DNA of 64,000 bases from Streptomyces sp. IMTB 2501 (GTDB taxonomy: Bacteria; Actinomycetota; Actinomycetes; Streptomycetales; Streptomycetaceae). Numbering within the stretch: the first letter of the stretch is position 1; the number at the start of each line of letters is the position of its first letter. Below the pieces are notes generated by a model that saw only the letters and a program-made list of their open reading frames with translations, searched no databases and was not told where the DNA came from. Of this stretch, positions 1 to 7,739 are shown in pieces. The DNA is taken from the NCBI RefSeq assembly GCF_001953885.1, contig NZ_MQUS01000006.1, forward strand, positions 186,001 through 250,000, in the 5' to 3' direction. The position numbers were made by a program, and so were the translations under genes.

Positions 1-658
1 GGAAGCCGGCCTCTTGGCACAAGGCGTCGAAGATGCGCCGCAAGCCGTAGCCGGGTTCCAGGGTGACGAAGGTTTCCTCGGCCGCCTCGGCGAGGCGGAC
101 GCGGCGGCGGGTGGCGAGGCGGTGGTCGGCGGGGACGACCAGGCGGAGTTTCTGCTCGTCGAGGCGGCGGGCGACCAGGTCGGGGGCGTCGGGCACCGGT
201 GAGGTGAGGCAGAGGTCGAGTTCGCCGGCGCGCAGGCGTTCCAGCATGGCCTCGCCGTAGTTCTGGACCAGGCTGAAGCGGACGCGCGGGTGGTCGGCGC
301 GGAAGGCGTGGAGGAGGCCCGGGACCGTCTCGGCGCCCATGGTGTGCAGAAAGCCGAAGGCGACCTTTCCGGCGGCCGGGTCGGCGTCGGCGCGCACCTC
401 CTCGGCGGCCCGCTCGACCTCGGCGAGGGCGCGTTCGACGGAGCCGAGGAACGTGCGGCCGGCGGGGGTCAGGGACACCGTACGGCCGTGCCGGGCGAAC
501 AGGTCGACGCCCAGGTCCTGCTCCAGGCGGGCCATCGCACGGGAGAGGGTGGACTGCGGGACGTTCATCTCGTGGGCGGCCCGGGTGACGTGCTCGGTGC
601 GGGCCACGCCGGCGAAGTACGCGAGGCGGGGCGCGAGCACCCTCGACATCTCAGACAT
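1..658 (-). CDS. LysR family transcriptional regulator (C-terminus cut by window edge)
   Basis: The predicted protein begins with a LysR winged helix-turn-helix (roughly residues 5-62, with the stretch VTRAAHEMNVPQSTLSRAM) followed by a LysR substrate-binding domain that runs off the left end of the window. A start at 658 puts the HTH close to the N-terminus, as is usual in the family; in-frame ATGs at 715 and 649 are alternatives. It is divergent from an MFS exporter, the classic arrangement in which the regulator controls the transporter in response to a small-molecule ligand. A 20-bp near-palindrome lies in the intergenic space. The effector cannot be inferred. Confidence 0.85.
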   Translation of the reverse strand, partial: MSEMSRVLAPRLAYFAGVARTEHVTRAAHEMNVPQSTLSRAMARLEQDLGVDLFARHGRTVSLTPAGRTFLGSVERALAEVERAAEEVRADADPAAGKVAFGFLHTMGAETVPGLLHAFRADHPRVRFSLVQNYGEAMLERLRAGELDLCLTSPVPDAPDLVARRLDEQKLRLVVPADHRLATRRRVRLAEAAEETFVTLEPGYGLRRIFDALCQEAGF

Positions 659-729
659 GTCTTCTGTGTCACTGTTCAGTGACAGGCGAGGCTGTGAGCT
701 TTGCTGATGCGCCATGGGAACGATTATGG

Positions 730-749
730 CCGTTCCATGCATTGGACGG
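730..749. promoter_or_regulatory. Candidate LysR operator palindrome
   Basis: CCGTTCCATGCATTGGACGG matches its own reverse complement at 16 of 20 positions, centred on ATGCAT. It lies between the divergent LysR and MFS genes, where a LysR-type regulator would be expected to bind. A CATAAT box on the minus strand (723-728) could be a -10 element for the regulator. The assignment is inference from position and symmetry. Confidence 0.45.
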
Positions 750-777
750 ATGAATGGGCCGTACATACGGTCGAGGC

Positions 778-2073
778 ATGTCTCCCGCCAGTACCGGGGC
801 GTCCACCACCGTGGACGCCGCAACGCCCGTCCCGTCCGTCGACGCCACCGATTCCGACACCCGAATGACCCCGGGCGGCCCCGGCTACCGCCGGATGAGC
901 CTCGCCCTCTTCCTCGCCGGAGTCGCGACCTTCGCCCTCCTGTACTCCACCCAGGCCCTGCTCCCGCTGATCTCCGGTGAGTTCGGGGTCGAGGCGAGCG
1001 AGGCGAGCTGGACCGTGGCGGCCGCGACCGGCGGGCTGGCCCTGTTCGTGCTGCCGATGAGCGCCCTGTCGGAGCGCTACGGCCGCCGTACGGTGATGAC
1101 GGCCTCGCTGGCGGTCGCGGTCGCCGTGGGGCTGCTGGTGCCGTTCGCGCCGTCGATCGGCGCGCTGGTGGTGCTGCGGGCGGTGCAGGGCGCGGCGCTG
1201 GCCGGTCTGCCCGCCTCGGCGCAGGCCTATCTGGCCGAGGAGGTCCGGCCGAAGGCGCTGATCACGGCGATCGGCCTGTTCGTCGCGGGCAACAGCGTCG
1301 GCGGCATGAGCGGCCGGGTGATCACCGGCTGGGTGGCCCAGGAGTGGGGCTGGCGGGTCGCCGTCGGGGTGATCGGCGTGATCGCCGTGGGCTGCGCGGT
1401 GGCGTTCCGGCTGCTGCTGCCGGCTCCGCGGCACTTCAAGGCGGGCTCGCTGCGGCCCCGGATCCTGCTCGGCACGGTCCGCGACCATCTCGCGAACCCG
1501 CTGCTGCGGCGCCTGTACGCGATCGGCGCGCTGTTCATGACGGTGTTCGGCGGGGTCTACACGGTGATCGGCTACCGGCTGACCGAGGCGCCGTTCGGGC
1601 TGCCGCAGGGCATCGCGGGCTCGATCTTCCTGGTCTATCTGGTGGGCACGGTCTCCGCCTCCGTGGCGGGCCGGCTGGTGGGCCGCCTCGGCCGCCGGGG
1701 CGCGCTGTATCTGGCGGGCGGTACGACGGCGACGGGTCTGCTGCTCTCCCTGGCTCCCGCGCTGCCGCTGGTCCTGCTGGGCCTGGTGCTGATCACGGCG
1801 GGCTTCTTCGCGGGCCACGCGGTCGCATCCTCGGCGGTCAGCAACACGGCCGCCCACGGCCGCGCCCAGGCCTCGGCCCTGTACCAGTCCATGTACTACA
1901 TCGGCTCCAGCGTCGGCAGCACGGTGGGCGCGATGGCGTTCCACGCGGACGGCTGGGCGGGCACGGTCGGGGTCGGACTGCTGGCGGTGCTGGGCGTGGT
2001 GACGATCACGGTGCTGGGCACGCGGGCGGCTCGGGTGGCGGCGCGGGGTCCGCTCGCGGCCGACGCCCACTGA
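778..2073 (+). CDS. MFS transporter (YnfM/YbfB-like exporter)
   Basis: The 431-residue product is an integral membrane protein with about 12 predicted helices. A typical MFS loop motif (SERYGRRT) follows the second helix and a repeated one (GRLGRRG) sits in the second half. It resembles the drug/sugar efflux branch that includes E. coli YnfM. The upstream in-frame ATG at 754 would add eight residues; 778 was preferred because the sequence from there resembles the family start. It is divergent from the LysR regulator and probably controlled by it. The substrate is unknown; efflux of a small hydrophobic or amphipathic compound is the family expectation. Confidence 0.85.
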   Translation: MSPASTGASTTVDAATPVPSVDATDSDTRMTPGGPGYRRMSLALFLAGVATFALLYSTQALLPLISGEFGVEASEASWTVAAATGGLALFVLPMSALSERYGRRTVMTASLAVAVAVGLLVPFAPSIGALVVLRAVQGAALAGLPASAQAYLAEEVRPKALITAIGLFVAGNSVGGMSGRVITGWVAQEWGWRVAVGVIGVIAVGCAVAFRLLLPAPRHFKAGSLRPRILLGTVRDHLANPLLRRLYAIGALFMTVFGGVYTVIGYRLTEAPFGLPQGIAGSIFLVYLVGTVSASVAGRLVGRLGRRGALYLAGGTTATGLLLSLAPALPLVLLGLVLITAGFFAGHAVASSAVSNTAAHGRAQASALYQSMYYIGSSVGSTVGAMAFHADGWAGTVGVGLLAVLGVVTITVLGTRAARVAARGPLAADAH

Positions 2074-2192
2074 GGCGCCCCCTCCACGACCTGCGCTTTT
2101 GCGCGCTCCAGGCGCCATTGTCAGTGCCCTGCGGTAGCTTCCCAAGTGGCGCGTAGGAGCGTCACAGGACCGGCCACAGGGGTGGGTGGACG

Positions 2193-3206
2193 ATGGGAAA
2201 CGGCACGGCGACGGCGGACCTCGACGTCGCACTGGAGAAACACCGGACCGAGCTGACCGGGTACTGCTACCGGATGCTCGGCTCCTCCTTCGAGGCTGAG
2301 GACGCGGTGCAGGACACCCTGGTGCGGGCCTGGCGGAGCTACGACAAGTTCGAGGGCCGCTCCTCGCTGCGCTCGTGGCTGTACCGGATCGCGACGAACG
2401 TGTGCCTGGACATGCTGACGGCGGGCAACAAGAGGGCGCGGCCGATGGACCTCACCGAGTCGACGCCGCTCGCCCAGGTGGCGCTGTCCCCCCGCCCGGA
2501 CAACACCTGGCTGGAGCCGATGCCGGACGCGCGGGTGCTGCCGACGGCCGGCGACCCGGCGGAGGCGGCGGTCGCCAAGGAGTCGGTCCGGCTGGCCTTC
2601 ATGGCGGCCCTGCAGCAACTGCCGCCCAAGCAGCGGGCGGTGCTGATCCTGCGCGAGGTGCTGGCCTGGAAGGCGAGCGAGGTCGCCGAGCTGCTGGGCA
2701 CCTCGGTCGCGTCGGTCAACAGCGCGCTGCAGCGGGCGCGGGCCACGCTCGCGGAGCGCGCGGACGCGGGTGACGAGGGCGCGGTGTCGGACCCGCTGGA
2801 CGAGGAGCAGCAGAAGCTCCTGGAGCGGTACGTCAAGGCCTTCGAGGGCTACGACATGACGGCGCTGACAGCCCTGCTCCACGAGGACGCCGTCATGACG
2901 ATGCCGCCGTTCGACCTGTGGCTGCGCGGCCCGGCCGACATCACCGGCTTCATGACGACGCTCGGTGCCTCCTGCGCCGGCTCGCGGCTGCTGCCGGTGC
3001 AGGTCAACGGCCTGCCGGGGTTCGCGCACTACAAGCCGGACGAGGAGAAGGGCGGCTTCAGTCCCTGGGCCGTGCAGGTGCTGGAGGTGTCAGACGGCCG
3101 GATCACCGGTTTCCACTGCTTCCTCGACACCAAGCGGTGGTTCCCGCTCTTCGGCCTGCCCCTCCACCTGGAAGCGGAGCCCGACGAGGTCGAGAAGGGC
3201 GAGTAG
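2193..3206 (+). CDS. ECF-type RNA polymerase sigma factor with SnoaL-like C-terminal domain (SigG/SigX5 type)
   Basis: The 337-residue protein has sigma region 2 (about residues 15-85, including GYCYRMLGSSFEAEDAVQDT) and region 4 (about 135-190, PPKQRAVLILREVLAWKASE). A C-terminal SnoaL/NTF2-like domain starts near residue 210 (ALLHEDAVMTMPP). This architecture is the TIGR02960 group that includes M. tuberculosis SigG. In these sigma factors the SnoaL-like tail regulates activity in place of a classical linked anti-sigma factor. Its last 117 bases overlap the STAS gene on the opposite strand. The ATG at 2193 follows GGGTGGGTGGACG, a weak ribosome site. Confidence 0.9.
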   Translation: MGNGTATADLDVALEKHRTELTGYCYRMLGSSFEAEDAVQDTLVRAWRSYDKFEGRSSLRSWLYRIATNVCLDMLTAGNKRARPMDLTESTPLAQVALSPRPDNTWLEPMPDARVLPTAGDPAEAAVAKESVRLAFMAALQQLPPKQRAVLILREVLAWKASEVAELLGTSVASVNSALQRARATLAERADAGDEGAVSDPLDEEQQKLLERYVKAFEGYDMTALTALLHEDAVMTMPPFDLWLRGPADITGFMTTLGASCAGSRLLPVQVNGLPGFAHYKPDEEKGGFSPWAVQVLEVSDGRITGFHCFLDTKRWFPLFGLPLHLEAEPDEVEKGE

Positions 3207-3476
3207 CGCGGGGTCGGGGTCCCGCAACCGGATCCGCCCGCCGTCCCGGCGGGCGGTCAGCTCCAGCCGCGCCAGCAGATCCACGACGCCCAGCCCCGGC
3301 GGCCCGAGCCCGCCCACATCGCACACGACGACACGCTCCCCGCCACCCGCCAGCATCATCCGCACCTGCTCACACAGCCCCGCCGCCTCGCCCCGGGCGA
3401 CGGGGCCGGGCAGCACGAGCACGGCAGACCTCTCGGCTTCCACGAGCGGTAGACCGCCACTCCGAGGCGAACTCAT
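3090..3476 (-). CDS. STAS domain protein, anti-sigma factor antagonist-like
   Basis: The short protein (128 residues from the ATG at 3476; a longer 151-residue form would start at 3545) has a STAS-like pattern with VLVLPGPVARGEAAGLCEQV followed by VVVCDVGGLGPPGLGVVDLL. STAS proteins usually bind HATPase-type anti-sigma factors and are switched by phosphorylation at a Ser/Thr in the DVGGL-type turn. Here that position reads GPPGLG, with no Ser or Thr, so phosphoswitching is doubtful. The gene is convergent with, and overlaps by 117 bp, the upstream sigma factor. Any functional pairing with it is inference. Confidence 0.65.
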   Translation of the reverse strand: MSSPRSGGLPLVEAERSAVLVLPGPVARGEAAGLCEQVRMMLAGGGERVVVCDVGGLGPPGLGVVDLLARLELTARRDGGRIRLRDPDPALLALLDLVGLRFQVEGQAEEREPPLGVEEAVETGDPAV

Positions 3477-3559
3477 CGGCTCACCGGCGATGGGCCCGCC
3501 GGAAACGCCGAACGGGACCGGCGCCGGTCCGCCGATCCCGTTCACCCGACATCACCTGG

Positions 3560-4843
3560 TCAGGCGATGCGCTCCAGCACCACCGGCGACGGCGTGAAGT
3601 CCGTCCCCGCGGCCGCGATGTCGTAAGAGCCCTCCACCGCCTGGAGTGCGTACTCGAAGCGCTCCGGGGTGTCCGTGTGCAGAGTGAGGAGAGGCTGGCC
3701 CTCGGTCACCGTGTCGCCCGGCTTGGCGTGGAGTTCGATGCCTGCCGCCGCCTGCACCGGGTCCTCCTTGCGGGCGCGGCCGGCGCCCAGGCGCCAGGCA
3801 CCGACGCCGATGTCGTAGGCGTCGAGGCGGGTCAGGACACCGGAGGACGGGGCCTTGATGACGTGCTGTTCGCGGGACGTGGGCAGTTCGGCGTCCGGGT
3901 CGCCGCCCTGGGCCGCGATCACGCGGCGCCAGACGTCCATCGCGGAGCCGTCGGCCAGGGCCTTCGCCGGGTCGGCGTCCTTCACACCCGCCGCGTCCAG
4001 CATTTCGCGGGCGAGGGCGATCGTCAGCTCCACGACGTCGGCCGGACCGCCGCCCGCCAGGACCTCCACCGACTCGCGGACCTCCAGGGCGTTGCCCGCC
4101 GTGAGGCCCAGCGGGGTCGACATGTCCGTCAGGAGTGCGACCGTCTTCACGCCGTGGTCGGTGCCGAGGCCGACCATCGTCGACGCCAGTTCGCGGGCGT
4201 CGTCCAGCGTCTTCATGAAGGCGCCGCTGCCCACCTTCACGTCCAGCACCAGCGAGCCCGTGCCCTCGGCGATCTTCTTCGACATGATGGACGAGGCGAT
4301 CAGTGGGATCGCCTCCACCGTGCCGGTCACATCGCGCAGCGCGTACAGCTTCTTGTCCGCCGGGGCCAGGCCGTCGCCCGCCGCGCAGATCACCGCGCCC
4401 GTCGTGTCCAGGACGTGCAGCATCTCCTCGTTCGAGAGCAGGGCGCGCCAGCCCGGGATCGACTCCAGCTTGTCCAGCGTGCCGCCCGTGTGGCCGAGGC
4501 CCCGGCCGGAGAGCTGCGGGACCGCCGCGCCGCAGGCCGCGACGAGCGGGGCCAGCGGGAGCGTGATCTTGTCGCCGACGCCACCCGTCGAGTGCTTGTC
4601 GGCCGTCGGGCGGGACAGGGCCGAGAAGTCCATGCGCTCGCCGGAGGCGATCATCGCCGCCGTCCAGCGGGCGATCTCGCGCCGGTTCATGCCGTTGAGC
4701 AGGATCGCCATGGCGAGCGCGGACATCTGCTCGTCGGCGACCTCGCCGCGGGTGTACGCGTCGATGACCCAGTCGATCTGTTCGTCGGTCAGCTCGCCGC
4801 GGTCCCGCTTGGTGCGGATGACGGAGATGGCGTCCATGGCCAT
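3560..4843 (-). CDS. deoA: Thymidine phosphorylase
   Basis: The 427-residue protein matches pyrimidine-nucleoside phosphorylases throughout. It carries the family signature SGRGLGHTGGTLDKLE (about residues 112-127) and the phosphate-binding DKHSTGGVGDK (about 82-92). It catalyses phosphorolysis of thymidine or deoxyuridine to base plus deoxyribose-1-phosphate in the cytosol. It is the last gene of the nucleoside uptake operon and is separated from cdd by 81 bp holding a strong hairpin. The start at 4843 (MAMDAISV) is preceded by GGAAGG about 12 bases upstream; 4837 is an alternative ATG. Confidence 0.95.
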   Translation of the reverse strand: MAMDAISVIRTKRDRGELTDEQIDWVIDAYTRGEVADEQMSALAMAILLNGMNRREIARWTAAMIASGERMDFSALSRPTADKHSTGGVGDKITLPLAPLVAACGAAVPQLSGRGLGHTGGTLDKLESIPGWRALLSNEEMLHVLDTTGAVICAAGDGLAPADKKLYALRDVTGTVEAIPLIASSIMSKKIAEGTGSLVLDVKVGSGAFMKTLDDARELASTMVGLGTDHGVKTVALLTDMSTPLGLTAGNALEVRESVEVLAGGGPADVVELTIALAREMLDAAGVKDADPAKALADGSAMDVWRRVIAAQGGDPDAELPTSREQHVIKAPSSGVLTRLDAYDIGVGAWRLGAGRARKEDPVQAAAGIELHAKPGDTVTEGQPLLTLHTDTPERFEYALQAVEGSYDIAAAGTDFTPSPVVLERIA

Positions 4844-4876
4844 ATCTGTGGGCTTCCTTCCGGGAGGTGCGAAGGT

Positions 4877-4917
4877 GTACGGCCCCCCTGCGCGGATGCG
4901 GGTCAGGGGGGCCGTAC
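4877..4917 (-). terminator. Hairpin between cdd and deoA (attenuator or partial terminator)
   Basis: A perfect 14-bp inverted repeat, GTACGGCCCCCCTG and its complement CAGGGGGGCCGTAC, is separated by a 13-base loop. It lies between the co-directional cdd and deoA genes. No T-run follows on the minus strand, so partial termination or a processing/stability element are both possible. Confidence 0.6.
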
Positions 4918-4924
4918 GGCGTTG

Positions 4925-5329
4925 CTACTTGGTGAGATTGTCCGGGCCGAAGGCGTGGGGCAGCATCTCGGACAGCGGGAGGACGCCCGCGGGGGTGTCC
5001 AGGAGGAGGTCCGGGCCGCCGAACTCGTACAGCAGCTGGCGGCAGCGGCCGCACGGCACGAGCAGGGCGCCCTCGCCGTCCACGCAGGTGAAGTGCGTGA
5101 GGCGGCCGCCGCCCGAGCGCTGCAGATCCGAGACCAGGCCGCACTCGGCGCACAGTCCGAGACCGTAGGAGGCGTTCTCCACATTGCAGCCGGTGACCGT
5201 GCGGCCGTCGTCGACCCGGGCCGCCACGCCGACCGGGAAGCCCGAGTAGGGGGCGTAGGCGTGGGACATCGCCTCCCGCGCCACCTCCCGCAGCGCCTCC
5301 CAGTCGAACTCGGCGGCTTGCCGTGTCAC
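4925..5329 (-). CDS. cdd: Cytidine deaminase
   Basis: The 134-residue protein has the zinc site of the small tetrameric cytidine deaminases: Cys-Ala-Glu in GLGLCAECGLV with the catalytic Glu, and PCGRCRQLL supplying the other two Cys ligands. It deaminates cytidine or deoxycytidine to uridine or deoxyuridine, which the downstream thymidine phosphorylase can use in part. The GTG start at 5329 overlaps the permease stop codon by four bases (GTGA), indicating translational coupling. The larger open frame upstream of this point is a shadow of the permease gene. Confidence 0.95.
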   Translation of the reverse strand: MTRQAAEFDWEALREVAREAMSHAYAPYSGFPVGVAARVDDGRTVTGCNVENASYGLGLCAECGLVSDLQRSGGGRLTHFTCVDGEGALLVPCGRCRQLLYEFGGPDLLLDTPAGVLPLSEMLPHAFGPDNLTK

Positions 5330-6612
5330 TTGCCCTGGCCCTTCCGGTAGCGCATACCGTCCGCCTTCGGCATCCGCAGACGCTGCGCCGACACGGACAG
5401 CACCAGCAGGGTGACGACGTACGGCGTGGCACCCACGAAGTCGCTCGGGACCGTGTCGGTGAGCAGGTACCAGACCAGGATCACCGCGGCCATGACGAGG
5501 CTGATCACGCCCTGCAGCGCCGCCTTGCGGTACAGCTTCCAGCCTGCCAGGGCCACGAGCAGGACCACCAGCAGGAGCAGCAGCGCGTGGACGGTCGTAC
5601 CGCCGTTGCGCAGCTGGAGGGCGTCGGAGTAGCCGAACAGGCCGGCGCCCATCGCCAGGCCGCCCGGACGCCAGTTGCCGAAGATCATCGCCGCGAGACC
5701 GATGTAGCCGCGGCCGCCGGTCTGGCCCTCCAGGTAGGTGTGTGAGGTGACCAGGGCGAGGAAGGCGCCGCCGAGTCCGGCGAGGCCGCCGGAGACTGCG
5801 ACGGCCGCGTACTTGTAGGTGTAGACGTTGACGCCGAGGGACTCGGCGGCGGTCGGGTTCTCGCCGCAGGAGCGCAGCCGCAGGCCGAACGGGGTGCGCC
5901 ACAGGATCCACCAGCTGGCGACGAAGAGCACCGCGGCCAGGACCGTGATCACGGACAGGTGGGTGATCAGGCCGCCGAGGATGCCGGCGATGTCGGAGAT
6001 CAGGAACCAGTGGTGGTTCTCGATCGTCTGCAGGCCGTCGGAGAGGCCGGGCACGGTCACGTCCGGCAGCGAGGACACCGGCGGGGACTGCTTGGGGTTG
6101 CCGCCCGCGTTGGCCGCCGCGCCGCCGGCGAAGAACAGCTTGGCGAGGTACTGGGTGGCGCCGAGCGCGAGCAGGTTGATCGCGACACCGGAGACGATGT
6201 GGTCGACGCCGAAGGTGACGGTGGCGACGGCGTGCACCAGGCCGCCGATGACGCCGAAGCCGATACCCATCAGCAGACCGAGCCAGGGGTTGGTCTGCCA
6301 GCCGATCCAGCCGGCGCCGAAGGTGCCGAGGATCATCATGCCCTCAAGGCCGATGTTGACCACACCGGCCCGCTCGGACCACAGGCCGGCGAGACCGGCG
6401 AGACCGATCGGCACGGCGAGGCCGAGGGCAGCGCTGACCTGCCCGGCGGAGTCGAGGTCCTGGGTGCCGGTGATCACGCGGACAGCGGCCAGGAGCAGCA
6501 GCGCACCCGCGACGAGCATGAGGATCTGGCCGAGCGAGCGGCCCGAGCGCTGCGGCGCGCCCGCCGCCTTGGGCGCCGCGGGCGGCGGCGTGTCGGTCAT
6601 CGTGGCAGTCAT
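5326..6612 (-). CDS. Nucleoside ABC transporter permease (YufQ-like)
   Basis: The 428-residue membrane protein belongs to the BPD_transp_2 permease family. It contains the conserved stretch LWSERAGVVNIGLEGMM (about residues 72-88) and a later loop with RSCGENPTAAESLG. About ten hydrophobic segments follow a Pro/Ala-rich cytoplasmic N-terminus. With the adjacent permease, ATPase and Bmp lipoprotein it forms a PnrA/BmpA-type nucleoside importer. The ATG at 6612 shares one base with the upstream stop (TGATG); a GTG at 6615 would give a four-base overlap. Confidence 0.9.
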   Translation of the reverse strand: MTATMTDTPPPAAPKAAGAPQRSGRSLGQILMLVAGALLLLAAVRVITGTQDLDSAGQVSAALGLAVPIGLAGLAGLWSERAGVVNIGLEGMMILGTFGAGWIGWQTNPWLGLLMGIGFGVIGGLVHAVATVTFGVDHIVSGVAINLLALGATQYLAKLFFAGGAAANAGGNPKQSPPVSSLPDVTVPGLSDGLQTIENHHWFLISDIAGILGGLITHLSVITVLAAVLFVASWWILWRTPFGLRLRSCGENPTAAESLGVNVYTYKYAAVAVSGGLAGLGGAFLALVTSHTYLEGQTGGRGYIGLAAMIFGNWRPGGLAMGAGLFGYSDALQLRNGGTTVHALLLLLVVLLVALAGWKLYRKAALQGVISLVMAAVILVWYLLTDTVPSDFVGATPYVVTLLVLSVSAQRLRMPKADGMRYRKGQGK

Positions 6613-7739
6613 CACGCCACCTCCTGCTTCTTCGACTGGGCGGCGGCCTGGGCGGCGAGTTCGGCGCCGACCTTCTGCTGCTGGCGCTTGAGGCCGTAGC
6701 GGCGTACGACCTCGTAGGCGATGACGACGCACAGGACGATGACGCCCTGGATGACGCCGAGGATCTCCTTGTCGTAGCCCTGGAACTCCAGGTGGTTGGT
6801 GGTGCGCTCCAGGAAGCCCCACAGCAGGGCGCCGAGCGCGATACCGATCGGGTTGTTACGGCCGAGCAGCGCGATGGCGATGCCGGTGAAGCCGATGCCC
6901 GTCGGGAAGTCGCTGCTGAACTGGTAGCTGTCGTTGAGCAGGGTCGGCATGCCGATCAGGCCGGCCACCGCACCCGAGATGATCATGCTGGTGGCGATCA
7001 TCTTCTTCACCGAGACACCGCTCGCGGCGGCCGCGCTCTCGGACTGGCCGACGGTACGCAGGTCGTAGCCGAACCGGGTGCGGCCGAGCACGAACCAGTA
7101 CGTGATGCCGACGGCCGCGGCGAGGAAGATGAAGCCCCACAGGTCGCCGGCCGGGCCGGTGTTGATGCTGAAGAAGTGCGAGCCCGACGGCAGCGGCTTG
7201 GTGGCCACGACGGTGCCGCCCTGCTGGAGCTGGGCCAGCTTTCCGGGCTGGAGCAGGTAGGCGATGATCGCGGTGGCGATCGAGTTCAGCATGATCGTCG
7301 AGATGACCTCGCTGACGCCGCGGGTCACCTTGAGGATGCCGGCGATGGCCGCCCACAGGGCGCCGGTCGCCATGGCGCAGATCAGGATCAGCGGGATGGC
7401 GAGCCAGCCGGGCACGGTCAGCGCGCCGCCGAGGACGGCGGCGAAGAAGGCGGCGAGCCGGTACTGGCCGTCGACACCGATGTTGAACAGGTTCATCCGG
7501 AAGCCGATGGCCACCGAGACACCCGCGAGGTAGTACGTGGTCGCCTTGTTGAGGATGTAGACCTGGCTGTCGCTGGCGAAGCCGTAGGTCAGCATGTCAT
7601 TGAAGGCGGGGCCGGGGTTCTTGCCGGTCGCGAGGATCACCAGGGCGGTGACGACGAGCGCGGCGACGACCGCCAGCACCGGCGCGGCGATGCCGAGGAA
7701 CAGCCGCTCCTTGTCGATCCGTGAGGTCAGCTTGTTCAT
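6612..7739 (-). CDS. Nucleoside ABC transporter permease (YufP-like)
   Basis: The 375-residue permease starts MNKLTSRIDKERLFLG and has about ten hydrophobic segments. It includes the family loop IGFRMNLFNIGVDGQYRLAA and a region with GRTRFGYDLRTVGQSESAA that resembles the EAA-like coupling loop of BPD_transp_2 permeases. It pairs with the YufQ-like permease to form the membrane channel. Its ATG overlaps the stop codon of the ATPase gene by four bases (ATGA). The C-terminus is a charged, Gln/Ala-rich cytoplasmic tail. Confidence 0.9.
   Translation of the reverse strand: MNKLTSRIDKERLFLGIAAPVLAVVAALVVTALVILATGKNPGPAFNDMLTYGFASDSQVYILNKATTYYLAGVSVAIGFRMNLFNIGVDGQYRLAAFFAAVLGGALTVPGWLAIPLILICAMATGALWAAIAGILKVTRGVSEVISTIMLNSIATAIIAYLLQPGKLAQLQQGGTVVATKPLPSGSHFFSINTGPAGDLWGFIFLAAAVGITYWFVLGRTRFGYDLRTVGQSESAAAASGVSVKKMIATSMIISGAVAGLIGMPTLLNDSYQFSSDFPTGIGFTGIAIALLGRNNPIGIALGALLWGFLERTTNHLEFQGYDKEILGVIQGVIVLCVVIAYEVVRRYGLKRQQQKVGAELAAQAAAQSKKQEVA

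Noticed and set aside
724..2232. Long minus-strand open frame of about 500 codons opposite the MFS gene
   Set aside because: Its translation is Arg/His/Gln-rich without domains; it is a high-GC mirror frame of the transporter.
2918..5350. 810-codon plus-strand open frame across the sigma 3' end, STAS, deoA and cdd
   Set aside because: It is antisense to three well-supported genes and composed of Arg/Ala/Gly runs; a codon-bias artefact.
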